Below are positions 1 through 7,548 of a stretch of 64,000 nt of DNA, piece by piece. The notes under the pieces were generated by a model. The model was not told the origin of the DNA and made no database searches. It saw only the letters and a list, made by a program, of their open reading frames with translations. The stretch covers positions 16,023 through 80,022 of the forward strand of contig CAMTMP010000017.1 of the NCBI GenBank assembly GCA_947073545.1, read 5' to 3'. Both the position numbers and the translations under genes were made by a program. This DNA is from an uncultured bacterium. Its GTDB lineage: Bacteria; Bacillota; Clostridia; Lachnospirales; Lachnospiraceae. Positions within the stretch are counted from its first letter, which is position 1; every line of letters starts with the position of its first letter.

Positions 1-417
1 AAGTATAAAATTTATATCAGCGCGTTGACTACCCTGAACGTGGATGAGCACAACCGGATTCCCACCACGGACAACAGACTGCTGCGCCGTCTTGTGAGGG
101 ATGCACGGACAAGGGGGGCTTCCGCAGCCAAGACCATTTCCATGTGGCCTTCGGTCAGGAGAGGGGAAGAGAAATATATTTTCCCGTTCCAGGAGGAGGC
201 GGATGCCATGTTTAATTCGGCCATGCTCTTCGAGCTTTCCGTGCTTAAGCAGTACGCGGAACCGCTGCTGTTTAATATACAAAAGGGAGAGCCGGGATAC
301 CATGAGGCCAAGCGGCTGCTCAAGTTCTTAGAATATTTCCTCGGGATCAGCAGTGAGGAAGTGCCGAAAAATTCCCTCTGCAGGGAGTTTGTAGGCGGGA
401 GCTGTTTTGAAGTTTAG
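1..417 (+). CDS. Uridine kinase-family nucleoside kinase, C-terminal part
   Basis: The reading frame is open at the left edge, so only the last 138 residues are present. They match, from memory, the C-terminal end of the long nucleoside kinase (uridine kinase / phosphoribulokinase superfamily with an N-terminal TGS-type region) common in Clostridia: TTLNVDEHNRI, a basic RLVRDARTRG segment, MWPSVRRGEEKYIFPFQEEAD and a terminal LCREFVGGSCF. The ATP-binding P-loop would lie upstream of the window, so catalytic function cannot be checked here. The TTG at 25 could be mistaken for a start, but in-frame sense codons continue to base 1. The family is expected to phosphorylate uridine/cytidine in the cytoplasm; that role is from family knowledge. 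The next element downstream is rnpB on the same strand. Confidence 0.8.
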   Translation, partial: KYKIYISALTTLNVDEHNRIPTTDNRLLRRLVRDARTRGASAAKTISMWPSVRRGEEKYIFPFQEEADAMFNSAMLFELSVLKQYAEPLLFNIQKGEPGYHEAKRLLKFLEYFLGISSEEVPKNSLCREFVGGSCFEV

Positions 418-541
418 CAGCGTGGGAAGTACTTCTAAAGAGGTTACGTCATAGGACGGGGACAAAGGCGGCCAGGCTGATTTTGGAAGTGCAGGGTCCC
501 ACAAGGGAGGACGCTTGAAATGCGGCATTCTCCGGATAAAT

Positions 542-952
542 TGAGTGGAATAAATGATCGCGGCTGCACAGACGAAAGGGTGCAGGTGAGGAAAGTCCGG
601 GCTCCACAGGGCAGGATGCCGGATAACATCCGGTGGAGGCGACTCCAAGGCCAGTGCAACAGAAATAATACCGCCTCGGCGATACGCGGTTTTTTGCGAA
701 GCTGCTCGAAGCCGTGCAACGGCTTCAGGCGTTTCGCAAAGCGATACGCCGAGGTAAGGGTGGAATGGCAGTGTAAGAGACTACCGCCGTCACGGTAACG
801 GGACGGGCTGTGTAAACCCCATCCGGAGCAAGACCAAACAGAGAGCAATGACCGGCCCGGTCCGCTTTCAGGTAGGTCGCTGGAGGGTTTCGGCAACGAA
901 ACTCCTAGATAGATGATCATTCACGACATAACCCGGCTTATCGTTCCGCTCA
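542..952 (+). ncRNA. rnpB: RNase P RNA, bacterial type A
   Basis: This is the catalytic RNA of RNase P, which removes 5' leaders from tRNA precursors. The universal 5' core GAGGAAAGTCCGGGCTCC is at 588-605 and the 3' core with AGATAGATGATCATTC and GACATAACCCGGCTTATCG is at about 907-943. The ends were placed on helix P1: TGAGTGGAA (542-550) pairs with TTCCGCTCA (944-952) with one G-U pair. Helix P12 is unusually long: CCTCGGCG (674-681) closes with CGCCGAGG (747-754), and nested arms TTTGCGAA/TTCGCAAA and GAAGCCG/CGGCTTC form a stack of about 80 nt. Exact termini are uncertain by some bases. Confidence 0.93.
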
Positions 953-988
953 TAAAAAGAATTATTTAGATGGATATGTCATGAGACA

Positions 989-1025
989 GGGGCACGGGGA
1001 GCGGCGCGCAGTCCTCCACGTGCCC
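989..1025 (+). terminator. GC-rich hairpin downstream of rnpB
   Basis: GGGCACG (990-996) pairs with CGTGCCC (1019-1025), and GGGAG/CTCC extends the stem. It is the first strong hairpin after rnpB but is followed only by TTGTG, not a T-run, so termination is uncertain. It ends directly before the GTG start proposed for the next gene. Confidence 0.35.
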
Positions 1026-1027
1026 TT

Positions 1028-1852
1028 GTGCAGGGTATAGCCGTCGGGGAGAGGGATGTGGCAGAGGGTGGAATTTCAAATAAAATATCTATTGTTATCA
1101 TAATCTTTCTGTGCTGGTTTTTTCAGTCGATGCCTGTTAAGGCAGGAGAGCTTTCCATGCCGCCCCATCTGATTCAGAGTGTGACCGAAGAAGATATGTA
1201 TGAGGGCATGGCCGTGCTTGGTCTTTTTCACTGTCCTGTGCTGGAAGAGCCGGATTTGGAAGCGGCTCTTGAGAACGTGGAGAACAGCGTGGTGCGGATT
1301 GACATGGGGAAAGCCTACGGCAGCGGGGTGATTTTCCGGATGACGGCAGACGGGGCAGTGATCGCGACCAATAGACATGTGTTGGCATACTGGAGGGAGG
1401 AGTCGGGGGTGGTCCGCTTTCCGCAAGGCCTTTATGCAGGCGCACGTGTGCTGGGAAGTTCTGAAAGCTGTGACGTAGGCTTTTTGCTGGTGGAAAAGGA
1501 GGAACTCGGCCTGTCTGTGGCGTCCGGACTTCGCAGTGTCTTTGCGGATGAGAGCATCTGTGCCGGGCTGAAAAAGGGAGAGGCTGTTTTTTGTCTGGGA
1601 GCAGGCAGAGAGGAGGACGAGACGATTTTTCAGGAGGCCGTTTTGGAGGATACCGGCAGATATATCGAGGATTTCGGGGGTGAAATGCTTTATGGGCGGG
1701 GCTTTGCGAAGGAAGGCATGTCCGGCGGCGGCATCTTCGACGGCTGCGGGCGGCTGATCGGGCTGCTGGCAGGGGGGACTTATCGGAATGAGATCGCCGG
1801 GGTGCCCGTGGATCAGGTGGCGGAGGCATACAGGGAGATTGCAGGGGATTAA
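1028..1852 (+). CDS. Trypsin-like exported or membrane-anchored serine protease without PDZ domain
   Basis: The 274-residue product has a hydrophobic N-terminal segment (about residues 19-38) followed by a chymotrypsin-fold protease core of the HtrA/DegP type (trypsin-2 family). The catalytic triad can be read: His117 in ATNRHV, Asp149 in SCDVGF and Ser232 in EGMSGGGIFD. No PDZ domain follows; the protein ends about 40 residues after the catalytic serine, so it is shorter than HtrA. The GTG at 1028 has no good ribosome binding site; a GTG at 1058 behind GGGGAGAGG is an alternative, and either start leaves the membrane segment intact. Substrate is unknown. It stands alone between rnpB and an aldose epimerase gene, transcribed in the same direction. 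Confidence 0.75.
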   Translation: MQGIAVGERDVAEGGISNKISIVIIIFLCWFFQSMPVKAGELSMPPHLIQSVTEEDMYEGMAVLGLFHCPVLEEPDLEAALENVENSVVRIDMGKAYGSGVIFRMTADGAVIATNRHVLAYWREESGVVRFPQGLYAGARVLGSSESCDVGFLLVEKEELGLSVASGLRSVFADESICAGLKKGEAVFCLGAGREEDETIFQEAVLEDTGRYIEDFGGEMLYGRGFAKEGMSGGGIFDGCGRLIGLLAGGTYRNEIAGVPVDQVAEAYREIAGD

Positions 1853-1956
1853 AAGATACCCTTTTTCCGAAAGCTGTGATACAATGGTCGAAGACAGGAT
1901 ATTTTCGGCGTATTTGGGGGGTTGCTGCACAGTGGGGTAGAGAAAAGGAGGAGGTT

Positions 1957-2829
1957 ATGGCGCTATTTCAGATCAGCAATGACAAGATTACGATACAGGT
2001 GGACAGTCTGGGGGCGGAGCTTAAGTCTTTAAAGAGCGTTCCCGATCACAGAGAATATATGTGGCACGGAGATCCCGCCTATTGGGGGCGGACGTCGCCG
2101 GTGCTGTTTCCCGTTGTGGGCGGTTTAAAGAACGGGACATACCGGGTGGACGGCAGAGAGTATGCCATGGGGCAGCACGGCTTTGCCAGAGATATGGAAT
2201 TTCAGTTAAAGAGTCAGGTCGCTTCGGAAATCTGGTTTACGTTAAGCGCCGATGCAGAGACGCTTGAGAAGTATCCTTACCCTTTCCGGCTGGAAATCGG
2301 CTATGAGATTTCCGGGTCCACGGTGGTGGTGAAGTGGCGGGTATCCAGCCAGTCAGGGGAGCCGGTCTGGTTTTCCATAGGCGGGCATCCCGGATTTTTG
2401 TGTCCCATTGACCCGGGTACGGATCAGACGCAGTATAAGCTGCTCTTTGATGTGAAGGATCAGGTGGTGTCTACGCGCATTGAGGGAGGTCTTGCAGGTA
2501 AGGAGAAGAAGACCTACGCGCTGAGGGACGGGGCACTTGCCGTCACGGCAGACCTTTTTGACAACGACGCGCTGGTGATCGAGGGGGATCAGGCGCACCG
2601 TGTGGCGCTGGCCAGACCTGACGGCACGCCGTACCTGACGGTGGAGTTTGATGCGCCGCTGTTTGGTATCTGGTCGCCGCCGAAGAAGAAAGCGCCGTTC
2701 ATCTGCATCGAGCCATGGTACGGCCGGTGTGACGGCGTGGATTTTACGGGAGATTTTAAGGAACGGGAGTGGGGACAAAAACTATCGGGGGCGGCTTTCG
2801 AGGCGTCCTATCGAATCACGGTTTCATGA
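1957..2829 (+). CDS. Aldose 1-epimerase family protein (LacX/mutarotase type)
   Basis: The 290-residue protein is a galactose-mutarotase-like beta-sandwich enzyme, which in this family interconverts alpha and beta anomers of aldoses in the cytoplasm. Recognisable motifs are QHGFARDMEF near residue 70, GGHPGF near residue 145 (catalytic His candidates) and the late IEPWYGRCDG, which supplies the general acid/base Glu in the LacX-like branch. The start was set at ATG 1957 because AAAGGAGGAGG lies immediately upstream; the frame is open further left to 1876 but without a ribosome binding site. It is followed after 21 bp by an ABC transporter pair, but no functional link is evident. The sugar substrate cannot be told from sequence. 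Confidence 0.85.
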   Translation: MALFQISNDKITIQVDSLGAELKSLKSVPDHREYMWHGDPAYWGRTSPVLFPVVGGLKNGTYRVDGREYAMGQHGFARDMEFQLKSQVASEIWFTLSADAETLEKYPYPFRLEIGYEISGSTVVVKWRVSSQSGEPVWFSIGGHPGFLCPIDPGTDQTQYKLLFDVKDQVVSTRIEGGLAGKEKKTYALRDGALAVTADLFDNDALVIEGDQAHRVALARPDGTPYLTVEFDAPLFGIWSPPKKKAPFICIEPWYGRCDGVDFTGDFKEREWGQKLSGAAFEASYRITVS

Positions 2830-2850
2830 GACGGGAAAGGAAGGAATGCT

Positions 2851-3549
2851 ATGGCTCCTGTGGTGCAGTGTATGGGTTTGACAAAGACCTACGGAAGAAA
2901 GATCGCCTTGAATCAGGTAAACTTAAATTTGGAGCGGGGCAGGATCATCGGTCTTTTGGGGCCTAACGGCAGCGGAAAGACGACGCTGATTAAAATAATG
3001 AACGGTCTTTTAGAGCCCACGGCGGGGGAAGTTTTAATAAACGGGCAGCGTCCGGGAGTCGATACCAAGCTGCGGATTTCCTATCTGCCCGAGCGGACAT
3101 ACTTACAGCCCGGCATGAAGGTGCTTGAGCTGGTACGGTATTTTCAGGATTTTTATCCGGATTTCCGGGTGGACAGAGCGCTTGACATGTTGGCGAGACT
3201 GCAGATTCCGCCGCAGGAGAGATTAAAAAACCTTTCCAAGGGCACGAAGGAGAAGGTGCAGCTCATTATGGTGATGAGCCGGGACGCGGATCTTTACATT
3301 CTGGACGAGCCGATTGCGGGTGTAGATCCTGCTGCCAGAGACTATATTCTCCATACCATTGTGAACAACTATAACCGCTGCGGTTCCATTCTTTTGTCCA
3401 CGCACCTGATTTCGGATGTGGAAAACATCTTGGACGAGGTGGTGTTTATCAAGTACGGAAGCATTGTACTGCATGCGGGAGCGGAGCAGATCAGGCAAAA
3501 CGAGCGCAAGTCTGTGGACCGGTTTTTCAGGGAGGTGTTCGCATGTTAG
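2851..3549 (+). CDS. ABC transporter ATP-binding protein
   Basis: This 232-residue ATPase carries Walker A GPNGSGKTT (about residues 37-45), a signature segment read as LSKGTKEKV, Walker B DLYILDEPIAGVDP and the switch His in LLSTHL. It has the size and motif style of the YtrB/CcmA-like ATPases that pair with ABC-2-type permeases. The ATG at 2851 follows GGAAAGGAAGGA. Its stop codon region overlaps the start of the downstream permease gene by 7 bp, so the two are translationally coupled and should form one transporter. The signature lacks the usual LSGGQ glycines (SKGTK), which is common in this branch. Substrate is unknown; export of a small molecule or peptide is the usual guess for this type. 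Confidence 0.88.
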   Translation: MAPVVQCMGLTKTYGRKIALNQVNLNLERGRIIGLLGPNGSGKTTLIKIMNGLLEPTAGEVLINGQRPGVDTKLRISYLPERTYLQPGMKVLELVRYFQDFYPDFRVDRALDMLARLQIPPQERLKNLSKGTKEKVQLIMVMSRDADLYILDEPIAGVDPAARDYILHTIVNNYNRCGSILLSTHLISDVENILDEVVFIKYGSIVLHAGAEQIRQNERKSVDRFFREVFAC

Positions 3550-4352
3550 GGAAGTTGATGAAATACGAGTGGAAAGCCACATGGAAGCTGCTTTTGTCCG
3601 CGAACATCCTGACCGTGGTGATGACGGTACTGGCGCGGTGTATGGTTTCTCTGATGGATCAGGTGGGGCACAGTGATTTCCGTATGGTGGATTTTATGGC
3701 GGTTATGGTGCTTTTCACCTATGTGGGAAGTATGTTTGCGGTGTGTATCGGTACGACGATCTACCTGATCCATCGTTTTTACACGTCCACTTACGGCGAT
3801 CAGGGATATCTTCTGCATACACTGCCTGTAGATACGCATCATATTATTATCGCCAAGGTATTGGTCAGCGCCGCATGGGTGACTATCAATATCGTATTTA
3901 TTTATCTGTCCGTCATTTTCCTGCTCGCGACATCGAGCGAGATCCTCCACTCCATGATGGAGGGGATGGTGGACGTAATCGAGTATCTGGGTGCGGAAAA
4001 GATTTCGCTCTTCACGGTTATTATGACAATGATTGCATTTATCTTTTCCATATTTGCGAGAGTGCTTAAGGTGGGGGCATGTATTTCTCTGGGACAGCTT
4101 TCCTCCAATCATAAGCTGATGCTTTCTTTTGCTTGGTATGTGGGTATTTATGTGGTGGAGCAGATGTTTCAGGGCGTGTACTTCGCGATTATGGTTTATG
4201 TGCAGGAGAAGGCTGCCTACAGGAGTTATCGGAGCTACGGCTCCTACTTTGATAACCAGTGGGAGACGACGCTGCTTGCAGCAATTTTGAGCTGTGTGGC
4301 CTACTATTTGCTGACATGGTATGTGATGGACAAAAAACTAAATTTAGATTAG
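3543..4352 (+). CDS. ABC-2-type transporter permease
   Basis: The 269-residue product is an integral membrane protein with about six hydrophobic segments (near residues 18-40, 55-80, 100-130, 155-180, 195-220 and 240-262) and no soluble domain. It starts with MLGKLMKYEWKATWK, the amphipathic N-terminus typical of ABC-2-type permeases. It overlaps the upstream ATPase gene by 7 bp and is its obvious partner. The segment around residues 225-235 (RSYRSYGSYFD) is a short Ser/Tyr-rich loop. No substrate can be named. The next gene starts 33 bp later behind its own ribosome binding site. Confidence 0.82.
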   Translation: MLGKLMKYEWKATWKLLLSANILTVVMTVLARCMVSLMDQVGHSDFRMVDFMAVMVLFTYVGSMFAVCIGTTIYLIHRFYTSTYGDQGYLLHTLPVDTHHIIIAKVLVSAAWVTINIVFIYLSVIFLLATSSEILHSMMEGMVDVIEYLGAEKISLFTVIMTMIAFIFSIFARVLKVGACISLGQLSSNHKLMLSFAWYVGIYVVEQMFQGVYFAIMVYVQEKAAYRSYRSYGSYFDNQWETTLLAAILSCVAYYLLTWYVMDKKLNLD

Positions 4353-4385
4353 ATAACTGATCGTAAAAGAAAGGAAGGATACGGC

Positions 4386-5609
4386 ATGACTAAGATTGAT
4401 ATTTTTTCGGGGTTTCTGGGAGCTGGGAAAACTACGCTGATCGGCAAGCTCTTAAAGGAGGCGCTGGCGGATACGAAGGTAGCGCTGATTGAGAACGAGT
4501 TCGGTGAGATCGGCATAGACGGAGGCTTTTTGCAGGAATCCGGCATCGAAATCAAGGAGATGAATTCGGGCTGTATCTGCTGCTCGCTTGTGGGAGATTT
4601 CGGTACATCCTTAAAGGAGGTGCTGGACACTTACGCGCCGGAGCGCATTCTGATCGAGCCTTCGGGTGTGGGAAAACTTTCAGACGTTATGAAAGCGGTG
4701 CAGGATGCCATGGCTGATAGGGATGTACAGCTTAACAGCGCGGTTGCTGTGGTGGATGCCTGCAAGTGTAAAATGTATATCAAGAACTTCGGGGAATTTT
4801 TTGTCAACCAGATCGAACACGCAGGGACGATTGTCCTTAGCAGGACGGACAAGATAAGCGAGGAGAAGCTTTCCGCCTGTGTGTCGATGATCCGTGAGCA
4901 CAATGCGAAGGCGACGATCATCACCACGCCGTGGGACGCGCTTGCGGGGAAGGATATTCTGGAAACCATCGAGGGCGCAAAGGACTTAGAAGCGGAGCTG
5001 ATGCGGGAAGTGATGGAGATGCAGGAGGCGCACCATCATGACCATGGGCACGGGCATTGCTGCCATGAGCATGAGGGACATGATCACGAGCACGGGCATT
5101 GCTGCCATGACCATGAGGAACATGAGGAGCATGGGCATAGCCACGGCCATCATGATCATGAGGATCACGAGCATTGCTGTCATGATCACGAGGGACATGA
5201 GGAGCATGGGCACGGCCATAGGCATCATAAACATGAGGAACATGGGCACTGCTGTCACGATCATGAGCATGAGGGACATGAGTACGGCCATTGCCATCAT
5301 GACCATGAGGGACATGACCACCACCATCATGCGGATGAAGTTTTCACAAGCTGGGGGCTTGAGACACCGGCGGTGTATACGAAAGAGGAGATTGCGCATA
5401 TTCTGGCGGAGCTTGACCGTGAAGAAGAGTACGGTATTGTGCTGCGCGCGAAGGGCATGGTTGCCGACGCGGAGGGCGGCTGGATTTATTTTGATTATGT
5501 GCCGGAAGAGAGTAATGTCAGAGACGGCAGACCAGGTGTGACGGGGAAATTCTGTGTGATCGGCTCTAAGTTGAAGGAAGAGAAGCTATCGGCGCTGTTT
5601 CAAAAATAA
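4386..5609 (+). CDS. COG0523 (G3E) GTPase with long His-rich metal-binding segment, CobW/ZNG1-like
   Basis: The 407-residue protein is a P-loop GTPase of the CobW/HypB/UreG group: Walker A GFLGAGKTT (residues 9-17), the family hallmark CxCC at residues 63-66 (GCICC), Walker B/switch LIEPSGVG (about 89-96), a guanine-specificity loop read as SRTD, and a CobW C-terminal domain (about 320-405; FTSWGLETP, YTKEE). Between them, residues about 216-316 are dominated by His, Glu, Asp, Gly and Cys, with many HxH and HCCHDH groups. Family members deliver or insert Zn, Co, Ni or Fe into client proteins using GTP; the His-rich part suggests metal buffering. ATG 4386 follows GAAAGGAAGGA. It is followed by a second, divergent G3E GTPase, implying joint action. 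Confidence 0.9.
   Translation: MTKIDIFSGFLGAGKTTLIGKLLKEALADTKVALIENEFGEIGIDGGFLQESGIEIKEMNSGCICCSLVGDFGTSLKEVLDTYAPERILIEPSGVGKLSDVMKAVQDAMADRDVQLNSAVAVVDACKCKMYIKNFGEFFVNQIEHAGTIVLSRTDKISEEKLSACVSMIREHNAKATIITTPWDALAGKDILETIEGAKDLEAELMREVMEMQEAHHHDHGHGHCCHEHEGHDHEHGHCCHDHEEHEEHGHSHGHHDHEDHEHCCHDHEGHEEHGHGHRHHKHEEHGHCCHDHEHEGHEYGHCHHDHEGHDHHHHADEVFTSWGLETPAVYTKEEIAHILAELDREEEYGIVLRAKGMVADAEGGWIYFDYVPEESNVRDGRPGVTGKFCVIGSKLKEEKLSALFQK
5032..5331 (+). repeat. Degenerate CAT/GAC/GAG-rich coding repeat (His-rich tract)
   Basis: About 300 bp inside the CobW-like gene consist of imperfect reiterations of units such as CATGACCATGAGG and GGGCATTGCTGCCATGA. They stay in frame and encode the His/Glu/Cys-rich segment. 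The repeats have no unique spacers and are protein-coding, so this is not a CRISPR array. Such a tract is prone to length variation by slippage. Confidence 0.85.
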
Positions 5610-5654
5610 ATAGCGCATGATATTTAAAAGAAATGAGAAAGGGATGAAGGAAGA

Positions 5655-6584
5655 TTGAAACCGGTCTATATGATTAACGGCTTTTTGGAGAGCGGCAAGA
5701 CAGAGTTTATCACCTATACGCTGGCACAGCCCTATTTTCAGGTGCGGGGGAAAACCCTGCTTCTTGTCTGCGAAGAGGGGGAAAACGAGTATGATCCCAC
5801 CCTTTTGAAGCAGAGCCGCACGGTACTAGAGCTGATCGACGGGGAGGAGGAGTTCACGCCGAACAGGCTGATCGAGCTGGAGAAAAAACATAAGCCGGAG
5901 CGCATTATCATTGAGTTTAACGGCATGTGGAATTATAAACAAATGAAACTTCCGTGGCATTGGAAGATCGAGCAGCAGATCACCACGATCGACGCCTCCA
6001 CTTTTCCTATGTATTTTACGAATATGAAGTCTCTGCTGGCGGAGCAGATCCGGAAGTCGGAGCTGATTATCTTTAATCGCTGTGACGGGGTGGAGGATCT
6101 TGGCAGCTACAAGCGGAATGTGAAGGCGATCAATCCAAAGGCGGAGATTGTGTTCGAGGATTCGGACGGGGAGATCAATGAGATTATGGAGGAAGATCTG
6201 CCCTATGATCTGAAAGCGCCCGTGATCGAGCTAGATAACGAATGTTACGGAATCTGGTATCTGGATACTATGGATCACCCGGAGCGGTACGAGGGAAAGA
6301 CGATTTCTTTTGTAGGGATGGTGTTAAAGCCCAAACAGTTCCCGAAGGATTATTTTGTGCCGGGGCGTATGGCGATGACTTGCTGTGCGGACGATATGGC
6401 TTTTCTCGGATATGCCTGTGAGTATGGGCAGGCGCAGGAGCTAGAGGATCAGCAGTGGGTGAAGGTCACCGCCCGGGTGGAGACGTCATATTTTGAGCAG
6501 TATCAGGGGGAAGGTCCGGTGCTGCGCGCCCTAAACGTGGAGCGGACAGGGGCGCCGAAAGAGGAAATCATCAGCTTCGCCTGA
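5655..6584 (+). CDS. Divergent G3E GTPase fused to a C-terminal YcgQ/DUF1980 (TIGR03943)-like domain
   Basis: The 309-residue protein begins with a CobW-type P-loop GFLESGKTEF (residues 9-18) and has a guanine-specificity-like NRCD near residue 144. It departs from the upstream GTPase in lacking the CxCC motif and in having EFNG where EPSG is expected. From about residue 195 the sequence resembles the soluble C-terminal part of YcgQ/DUF1980 proteins: YEGKTISFVGMVLK, FVPGRMAMTCCADD (Cys243-Cys244), then QWVKVTARV. YcgQ-type proteins are known from Zur-linked regions together with COG0523 proteins. I infer a metal-trafficking role for the pair. The start is TTG 5655 behind GATGAAGGAAGA. The stop overlaps the next ATG by one base. 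Confidence 0.75.
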   Translation: MKPVYMINGFLESGKTEFITYTLAQPYFQVRGKTLLLVCEEGENEYDPTLLKQSRTVLELIDGEEEFTPNRLIELEKKHKPERIIIEFNGMWNYKQMKLPWHWKIEQQITTIDASTFPMYFTNMKSLLAEQIRKSELIIFNRCDGVEDLGSYKRNVKAINPKAEIVFEDSDGEINEIMEEDLPYDLKAPVIELDNECYGIWYLDTMDHPERYEGKTISFVGMVLKPKQFPKDYFVPGRMAMTCCADDMAFLGYACEYGQAQELEDQQWVKVTARVETSYFEQYQGEGPVLRALNVERTGAPKEEIISFA

Positions 6585-7537
6585 TGCATGAAAGGTTTAA
6601 AGGTATGTTTGGTTATACAGGATTTCAATGGCTGTTTTTGTTCTATTTTTACTGTTTCGGGGGCTGGTGCTTTGAGTCGGTCTTTGTTTCGCTTAAATCC
6701 CGAAAATGGGTAAACAGGGGCTTTATGAGAGGCCCTTTTTTGCCGCTGTATGGTACGGGGGCAATTATGATGCTGGTAGTTTCCATGCCCTTTGTGGATA
6801 ATGTACTGCTTACGTATTTTGCAGGAGTGGTCGGCGCGACGGCGCTCGAGTATGTGACGGGAGTCGCTATGGAGGCGCTTTTCAAGGTGAGGTACTGGGA
6901 TTATTCGGGAAGATTTATGAATTACAAGGGTCAAATCTGCCTGAGATCTTCGATAGCCTGGGGATTTTTTACCATTTTGATGACGAGGGTGATACACAGG
7001 CCTATCGAGCAGCTGATGTTTTCCTTGCCGGAAAAAGCGATGCATCATGTGGCGGTGCTGCTTACGGTTTATATTGTGGCTGATTTTACGCTTTCCTTTA
7101 AGGCCGCTCTCGATCTGCGGGATCTTATGGTCAGGCTTGTCGGTATGAAGGAGGAGCTGCTGCGTATGCAGAAGCGTCTGGATGTGCTCATTGCGTTCAG
7201 CAATGACGAGAAAGAGCAGAAACGTCTCGACAGGGAAGAGCGCAGGGGCACTCGTCTGAGAGATCTGACGGCCGGTCTGGAACAGGGATTTGCCATGATA
7301 AAAGAAGCGCTTTTGAGCAGACCGTCTGCCTATGGAGAGAGTGTCAGAGAAGAGATCGCAGAGCTTCGGGGCAAATTCAGCCTCTATCTGGAACGTGAGA
7401 CAGGCTATGGCAGACTTCTGGATTTTTACAAGCGTGACATGATCCGGAATAATCCGACCATGCGAAGCGAGGAATATGAGAGTGAATTTGAAGAGCTGAA
7501 AGAGATAGCAAACGATAAGGCAGACAGAGACAGGTAA
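6584..7537 (+). CDS. CmpB-type (putative ABC transporter type IV) membrane protein
   Basis: The 317-residue protein has about five hydrophobic segments in its first 170 residues, with the motifs FGGWCFESVF, RGFMRGPFLPLYG, ALEYVTGVAMEALF and RYWDYSGRFMNYKGQICLRSSIAWG that characterise the PF06541 (ABC_trans_CmpB) family. The remaining residues, 170-317, are charged and predicted helical, probably a cytoplasmic coiled-coil-like region. Family function is not established. The ATG overlaps the TGA of the upstream GTPase gene by one base, so it is translationally coupled to the two G3E GTPases and may act with them; an ATG seven codons later (6605) is an alternative start. It converges with a minus-strand PHP gene. 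Confidence 0.8.
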   Translation: MHERFKGMFGYTGFQWLFLFYFYCFGGWCFESVFVSLKSRKWVNRGFMRGPFLPLYGTGAIMMLVVSMPFVDNVLLTYFAGVVGATALEYVTGVAMEALFKVRYWDYSGRFMNYKGQICLRSSIAWGFFTILMTRVIHRPIEQLMFSLPEKAMHHVAVLLTVYIVADFTLSFKAALDLRDLMVRLVGMKEELLRMQKRLDVLIAFSNDEKEQKRLDREERRGTRLRDLTAGLEQGFAMIKEALLSRPSAYGESVREEIAELRGKFSLYLERETGYGRLLDFYKRDMIRNNPTMRSEEYESEFEELKEIANDKADRDR

Positions 7538-7548
7538 TCTGTCTGCCT
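7518..7548. terminator. Inverted repeat between convergent genes
   Basis: AGGCAGACAGA (7518-7528) and TCTGTCTGCCT (7538-7548) form a perfect 11-bp stem with a 9-nt loop. The arms overlap the last codons of the CmpB-like gene and the end of the convergent PHP gene. There is no T-run on either side, so a role as bidirectional terminator or RNA-end stabiliser is inferred from position only. Confidence 0.5.

Noticed and set aside
1076..1930. Long antisense frames opposite the trypsin-like protease
   Set aside because: The plus strand carries a complete catalytic triad and membrane segment; the minus-strand products look like composition artefacts.
5032..5331. Repeat-rich region considered as a CRISPR array
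   Set aside because: Repeats are irregular, in frame and encode a His-rich protein segment; there are no unique spacers.
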